Origin: Planctomycetota bacterium
Lineage (GTDB): Bacteria; Planctomycetota; PLA2; JAEUHO01
Length of the DNA stretch: 9,345 bases
Direction of reading: 5' to 3'
Assembly (NCBI GenBank): GCA_029213105.1
Contig: JARGNS010000111.1
Span: 1 to 9,345, forward strand
A program made the translations under genes and the position numbers. Shown here in pieces: positions 6,285-9,345 of this stretch (positions are counted from its first letter, which is position 1; every line of letters begins with the position of its first letter). Under the pieces are notes generated by a model. That model was not told the origin of the DNA and searched no databases. It worked only from the letters and a program-made list of their open reading frames with translations.

Positions 6285-6944
6285 CTACTTGGGCGCGTCC
6301 TTCGGCTCACCTGCAGACTTCGCCTTGCGCGCAGCGCGCCGGGCTTCCTCCTGCTTCACGCGCTTCCGGAACGCCTCGAGGGTCTCATCGGCCTGCGAGG
6401 TGTAGAACACGCCGTCGCGCTCCACACCAAACTGGACCGACGACGAGCCCCCGAGCGCCAGGCGCCATCCATCCAGCTCGAAGCGCCGGATCTCGTCGTC
6501 GAGGAGCGCACGCTCGACGGGGTCCTTCTCCTTGGCGGCTCGCTCGCGCAAGCGCTTCAACTCCCGCCAGCGCTCGGCATCGATCCGCACCTGGCTCTTG
6601 GGGACGCGCCGGGTCCAGACGCCGTCCGCGTCGGGCCCGGTCCACCCCAGGCCGGATCCGCCCGAGCCCTGACCGATCCCGGTGCCGCACCAGTCACCGC
6701 TGCCGTCTTCGTTCCCCAGACTCGGGTCGTCGTCGACCCCCGGCCAGGCGGGCGCCTTGCCGGTCTGGGGCCCGCCGTCCGACGCGGCGTCGGGCGCAGC
6801 CTCGGGCGCGGCGGCCGGCACGGGCAGCAGGTCCCCGTCGTCGCCGGGCGCTCGGGGCGTGGGTCCCGGTGCGGGTTTCGAGTCACCGCACGCCGCGCAC
6901 GTAAGAAGAACGAAAGGAAGCGTCATCCGTAGGAGCCACCGCAT
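6285..6944 (-). CDS. Hypothetical lipoprotein (219 residues) upstream of the cytochrome
   Basis: The N-terminus MRWLLRMTLPFVLLTCAACG is a signal peptide ending in a lipobox-like CAAC. Cys19 is the likeliest acylation site, although Cys at -3 is unusual and Cys16 is an alternative. A disordered Pro/Ala/Asp-rich stretch (20-80) follows, then a Gly-rich segment with one Cys (DWCGTGIGQGSGGSG, 84-98), then a Trp-containing region. Two strongly charged helices (about 118-157 and 186-210) flank a short segment (DGWRLALGGSSSVQFGVERDGVFYTS) that looks like beta-strands. I recognise no family. The start at 6944 gives a basic n-region; Met7 (6926) is possible but would lose it. The stop lies 10 bases before the cytochrome start, so the two are almost certainly co-transcribed. 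The product may be an envelope partner of the cytochrome; this rests on position only. Confidence 0.75.
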   Translation of the reverse strand: MRWLLRMTLPFVLLTCAACGDSKPAPGPTPRAPGDDGDLLPVPAAAPEAAPDAASDGGPQTGKAPAWPGVDDDPSLGNEDGSGDWCGTGIGQGSGGSGLGWTGPDADGVWTRRVPKSQVRIDAERWRELKRLRERAAKEKDPVERALLDDEIRRFELDGWRLALGGSSSVQFGVERDGVFYTSQADETLEAFRKRVKQEEARRAARKAKSAGEPKDAPK

Positions 6945-7159
6945 GGCCCCCAGCCTAATCGCCCGTCCGGGCGCGGGAACGGGGTTCTATACGCTTTCGT
7001 CCGGCGGCCCGGTGGCGCATGTGGTGCTGCGCGCTGGGTCGCCGTGACGTTCGTACTGCTGGGGCGCGCCCGAAGGGGGCGCCTCCGTCGGGCACCCGGC
7101 CGTAGCATGCGGGCGGAGCGGACGACCACGACACGGCGGGGGTAGAGAGCAGGTTTGTC
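6945..7159. other. Divergent intergenic region between the cytochrome cluster and the HEAT-repeat gene
   Basis: These 215 bases separate two divergent genes and should hold both promoters. On the minus strand a -10-like TATAGA (6986-6991) has no recognisable -35 at the right distance. Two hairpins are visible: CGCCC-GTCC-GGGCG (6960-6973), which would lie in the leader of the 219-residue lipoprotein gene, and GCGCCC-GAAGG-GGGCGC (7066-7082). I see no convincing plus-strand promoter and no small gene. Confidence 0.4.
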
Positions 7160-9343
7160 ATGCAGGGATCGATGAGCACCGTCACGCGCCTGGGCCTCGC
7201 CGCCGCGCTGATCCTCGGGCTCGCCGCCTTCCTCGCCGTCCCGGACGCGCGCGCCCACGGCGGCCGCTACCAGGGCAAGCCCCCCAAGCCGGGCGATGGC
7301 GGCCCGCGTCCGCCCCCGCGACCGCCGCCTCCCCCCCCGCCCCCCTTCCGGCCGCCGCCCACGCCGCCGCGCAAGCCGCGCGTCCCCCCCACCACGCCGC
7401 GGCGTGGCCCGGGGGACTCCGTGCCGGTGGGTCGTACACCGACCGCGCCGCGTAGCCCGCGTACCCCGCGCACCCCGACGACGCGCCCGCCGACGCCGAC
7501 CACCCCGACGACCGGCACGCCGGGCCGCAAGCCCACGCGCCCGACGACACGCCGCCCCACGGGCGTCAATCGCCGCCGGCCCGGCGCCACGGCAGGCTCT
7601 GCCGACGCCACGTGGGAGATGTGGTGGGAGCTGAACCGCTGGACGTTCTTCCCCGCGCGCGGTGTGCGCTGGGCCGAGCCCAAGGTCGCCATCACACCGC
7701 GCGACCCGAGCGAGGGACCGATCGATCGCGACGCCCTGGCGCGTGAGCGCCGTACGCTCGTCGTCCGCCAGCACATCGTGCCGTTCCTCCTCCGTCAGCT
7801 GGCGCCCGAGACCGACGTACGGCCCGAAGTCCGCGCCGCCGCCATGATCGCCCTGGGCAAGGTCAGCCATGACGAGGCCGCCGTCGCGCTGATCGTGCGT
7901 CACATGCAGGACAAGCGCGCACCCAACGTGGTGCGTGAGTCCGGCGCCTATGCGCTGGGCCTGCTACGACGCACGGACGCTTCGCTGCAGATGGACGGCA
8001 CGCGCCTGGACACCCTGCGCACCACGCTGCTCGGCGCGATCGATGACGCCGGCGCGCCGGCACGCACCCGCGCCTTCGCGGCGTTCTCGCTGGGCCTGCT
8101 CGGCGACCAACCGTATGGCTCGGCGTTCACCAAGGACGGCCGCATGCTGTCCCGCGCCCTGTGGGAACGCGCCGTGCGCAAGTACAGCGCCCGCGACATT
8201 CCCGTCGCGTTGCTCACGGCCCTGGGCCGCCTGCCCGCCGCCGGGACGAGCAAGCAGATCAAGGAGGGCCTGCAGCGGATCGTGCTCGGACGACGCGTCG
8301 GCAAGCGCTCCTGGGACACCCTCGAGCGCAGCCACGCCCTGGATGCGCTCGTGCGCCAACGCGGCGCCGGCTGGCAGATGACACTCCTGCGCACGATCAC
8401 CGACAAGCGCCTCCCGGCGGCAGTCCAGCGCGCGGCCTTCATCGCCCTGGGCGCGGCCAGCGCCGATCTCACGGACGCGGACCGCGTCGACGCCGCCGAG
8501 GCCACCGAGCGCGGCATCCGCCTCGCCCGCGATGGCCTCACGCGTGGCCTCGGGCATATCGCCCTCGGACGCCTGCTCGGCGCCGACCTCGCCAGCGAGA
8601 AGGCCCCGGTGGCCGAGCAGGGCGGTGCACGCGGCCTGCTGATCTCCGAAGCGCGGCACGGCAGCAACGCCCACCGCGGGTTCTCGGCGCTTGCCCTGGC
8701 CCTGGCCATCCGCGGCACCACCGCCGCGACGGTCACGGGGGCGAAGTTCCAGATCGAGGGTCGCAGTACGTTGGCCCGGGGCTTCGAGCGCGAGAAGGAC
8801 CCGGTGATGCGTAGCGCCTACGTCGTCGCGCTGGGCCTCCTGGGCCCTGCGGCGAAGGCGCACAGCGAGGACCTGACGGCCTTGGTGCTGGATCGTTCCG
8901 AGGATCCGGAACTGCGCGGCCATGCGGCGCTGACCCTGGCCCAGTTCGGCACGGCCTCGAAGGACACACGCACGGCGCTGCGTTCGGCGGCGTGGGACAA
9001 GCGCTCGGTGGGCCTGCGCCGGGATGCGGCCCTGGCCCTCTCGTTCCTGGGGGGTGGCGCCGATTCCCGGCTGCTCGTGCGGGAGATGCGCACGGCGAAG
9101 TCGCGCTGGATCCTCTCCCAGGTGGCCGTGGCGCTCGGGCAGCTGGGCGACCTCGCCGCCGTGCCGGCGGTGCTGGCCTTGGCAGGCGATGAGAAGCGCG
9201 AAGACGAGGCCCGGGCCTTGGCGATCGCGTCCCTCGGCTTGCTGGGCGACCCCGAGGAGAAGCCGAGCACGCTGCGGCTGACGTCGGATTCGAACTACCC
9301 GGCCCGCACGGACGCGCTGCACGAGGCGTTCACCCTCCTCTAG
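7160..9343 (+). CDS. Secreted HEAT-repeat protein with a long Pro/Arg/Thr-rich linker
   Basis: The 727-residue product has a Sec signal peptide (hydrophobic 11-27, cleavage after ARA at 30-32). A low-complexity basic linker (about 36-145) follows, with a run of eight prolines (55-62) and TP/RP-rich repeats. A tryptophan motif WEMWWELNRWTFF (152-164) follows. From about 195 to the C-terminus it is alpha-helical with HEAT-like units, each resembling R-x-x-A-x-x-A-L-G-x-L-G: e.g. 221-235, 258-270, 300-315, 420-433, 548-563, 583-597, 617-631, 648-664 and 682-697. HEAT solenoids bind other proteins; no catalytic motif is visible. From memory, a W-x-x-WW-x-x-N motif before HEAT repeats and an NY-containing C-terminus (SNYPARTDALHEAFTLL) recur in planctomycete exported proteins. 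The ATG at 7160 is preceded by AGCAGG with 6 bases of spacing; ATG 7172 is a possible alternative. The stop TAG lies 2 bases before the window end. The partner and exact role are unknown. Confidence 0.9.
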   Translation: MQGSMSTVTRLGLAAALILGLAAFLAVPDARAHGGRYQGKPPKPGDGGPRPPPRPPPPPPPPFRPPPTPPRKPRVPPTTPRRGPGDSVPVGRTPTAPRSPRTPRTPTTRPPTPTTPTTGTPGRKPTRPTTRRPTGVNRRRPGATAGSADATWEMWWELNRWTFFPARGVRWAEPKVAITPRDPSEGPIDRDALARERRTLVVRQHIVPFLLRQLAPETDVRPEVRAAAMIALGKVSHDEAAVALIVRHMQDKRAPNVVRESGAYALGLLRRTDASLQMDGTRLDTLRTTLLGAIDDAGAPARTRAFAAFSLGLLGDQPYGSAFTKDGRMLSRALWERAVRKYSARDIPVALLTALGRLPAAGTSKQIKEGLQRIVLGRRVGKRSWDTLERSHALDALVRQRGAGWQMTLLRTITDKRLPAAVQRAAFIALGAASADLTDADRVDAAEATERGIRLARDGLTRGLGHIALGRLLGADLASEKAPVAEQGGARGLLISEARHGSNAHRGFSALALALAIRGTTAATVTGAKFQIEGRSTLARGFEREKDPVMRSAYVVALGLLGPAAKAHSEDLTALVLDRSEDPELRGHAALTLAQFGTASKDTRTALRSAAWDKRSVGLRRDAALALSFLGGGADSRLLVREMRTAKSRWILSQVAVALGQLGDLAAVPAVLALAGDEKREDEARALAIASLGLLGDPEEKPSTLRLTSDSNYPARTDALHEAFTLL

Positions 9344-9345
9344 CA

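Noticed and set aside
6275..6310. In-frame GTG at 6310 as an earlier start for the cytochrome lipoprotein
   Set aside because: It would add an Arg-rich extension before the signal peptide and overlap the upstream gene, with no better ribosome site.
5712..6932. 406-codon plus-strand open frame spanning the cytochrome and lipoprotein genes
   Set aside because: It is antisense to two genes with export signals and has low-complexity composition without domains.
6986..6991. TATAGA as a -10 for the cytochrome cluster
   Set aside because: No -35-like hexamer lies 16-18 bases upstream, so I do not call a promoter; it is mentioned only in the intergenic entry.
7964..9322. 452-codon minus-strand open frame opposite the HEAT-repeat gene
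   Set aside because: It is a shadow of the HEAT coding frame; the plus frame has a signal peptide and periodic HEAT units, this one has neither.

Overview
The window is GC-rich bacterial DNA (roughly 70% by eye, lower in the translation-factor gene). The best lineage clue is the EF-Tu switch I region: it reads DIAKGGTVRDDTKTVTI where most bacteria have an EEKARGITI-type sequence. I associate this variant with Planctomycetota from memory; I did not search. A secreted HEAT-repeat protein with a W-x-x-WW-x-x-N motif and a propeller/di-haem cytochrome lipoprotein fit the same group. The genes are ordinary chromosomal ones. I saw no mobile element, CRISPR array, phage gene or defence module.

Layout. 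(1) 1-1646, minus strand: a stable-RNA/translation operon. A candidate sigma70 promoter (1619-1646) precedes tRNA-Gly(TCC), tRNA-Thr(GGT) and tuf, whose 3' end runs off the window. The tRNA-Thr/tuf spacer holds three tandem 16-base hairpin units, two of them with a C(UUCG)G tetraloop, and a 7-bp hairpin next to the tuf Shine-Dalgarno. (2) 1700-1978, minus: a 52-residue lipoprotein gene followed by GC hairpins that may end its transcript. (3) 2102-2877, plus: pyrE (orotate phosphoribosyltransferase), divergent from the small lipoprotein gene, with its own candidate promoter. (4) 2954-6944, minus: a likely three-gene cluster, in transcription order a 219-residue probable lipoprotein, a 943-residue lipoprotein joining a YVTN-like beta-propeller to a di-haem cytochrome c peroxidase/MauG-type module, and a 130-residue membrane-anchored Pro/Arg-rich protein. 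It converges on pyrE. (5) 7160-9343, plus: a secreted 727-residue HEAT-repeat protein with a long Pro/Arg/Thr linker, divergent from the cytochrome cluster and complete at the window end.

How the parts relate. The first block makes translation components and its promoter has a GC-rich discriminator, consistent with growth-rate or stringent control. pyrE is a single pyrimidine-biosynthesis gene. The cytochrome cluster and the HEAT protein all carry export signals or a membrane anchor, so this half of the window encodes cell-envelope functions, probably periplasmic redox chemistry and protein scaffolding. The most interesting points are the tandem tetraloop hairpins in the tuf leader and the propeller/di-haem lipoprotein with its uncharacterised partners. 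I see no convincing evidence for a wholly new system. No gene-free stretch exceeds 300 bases.
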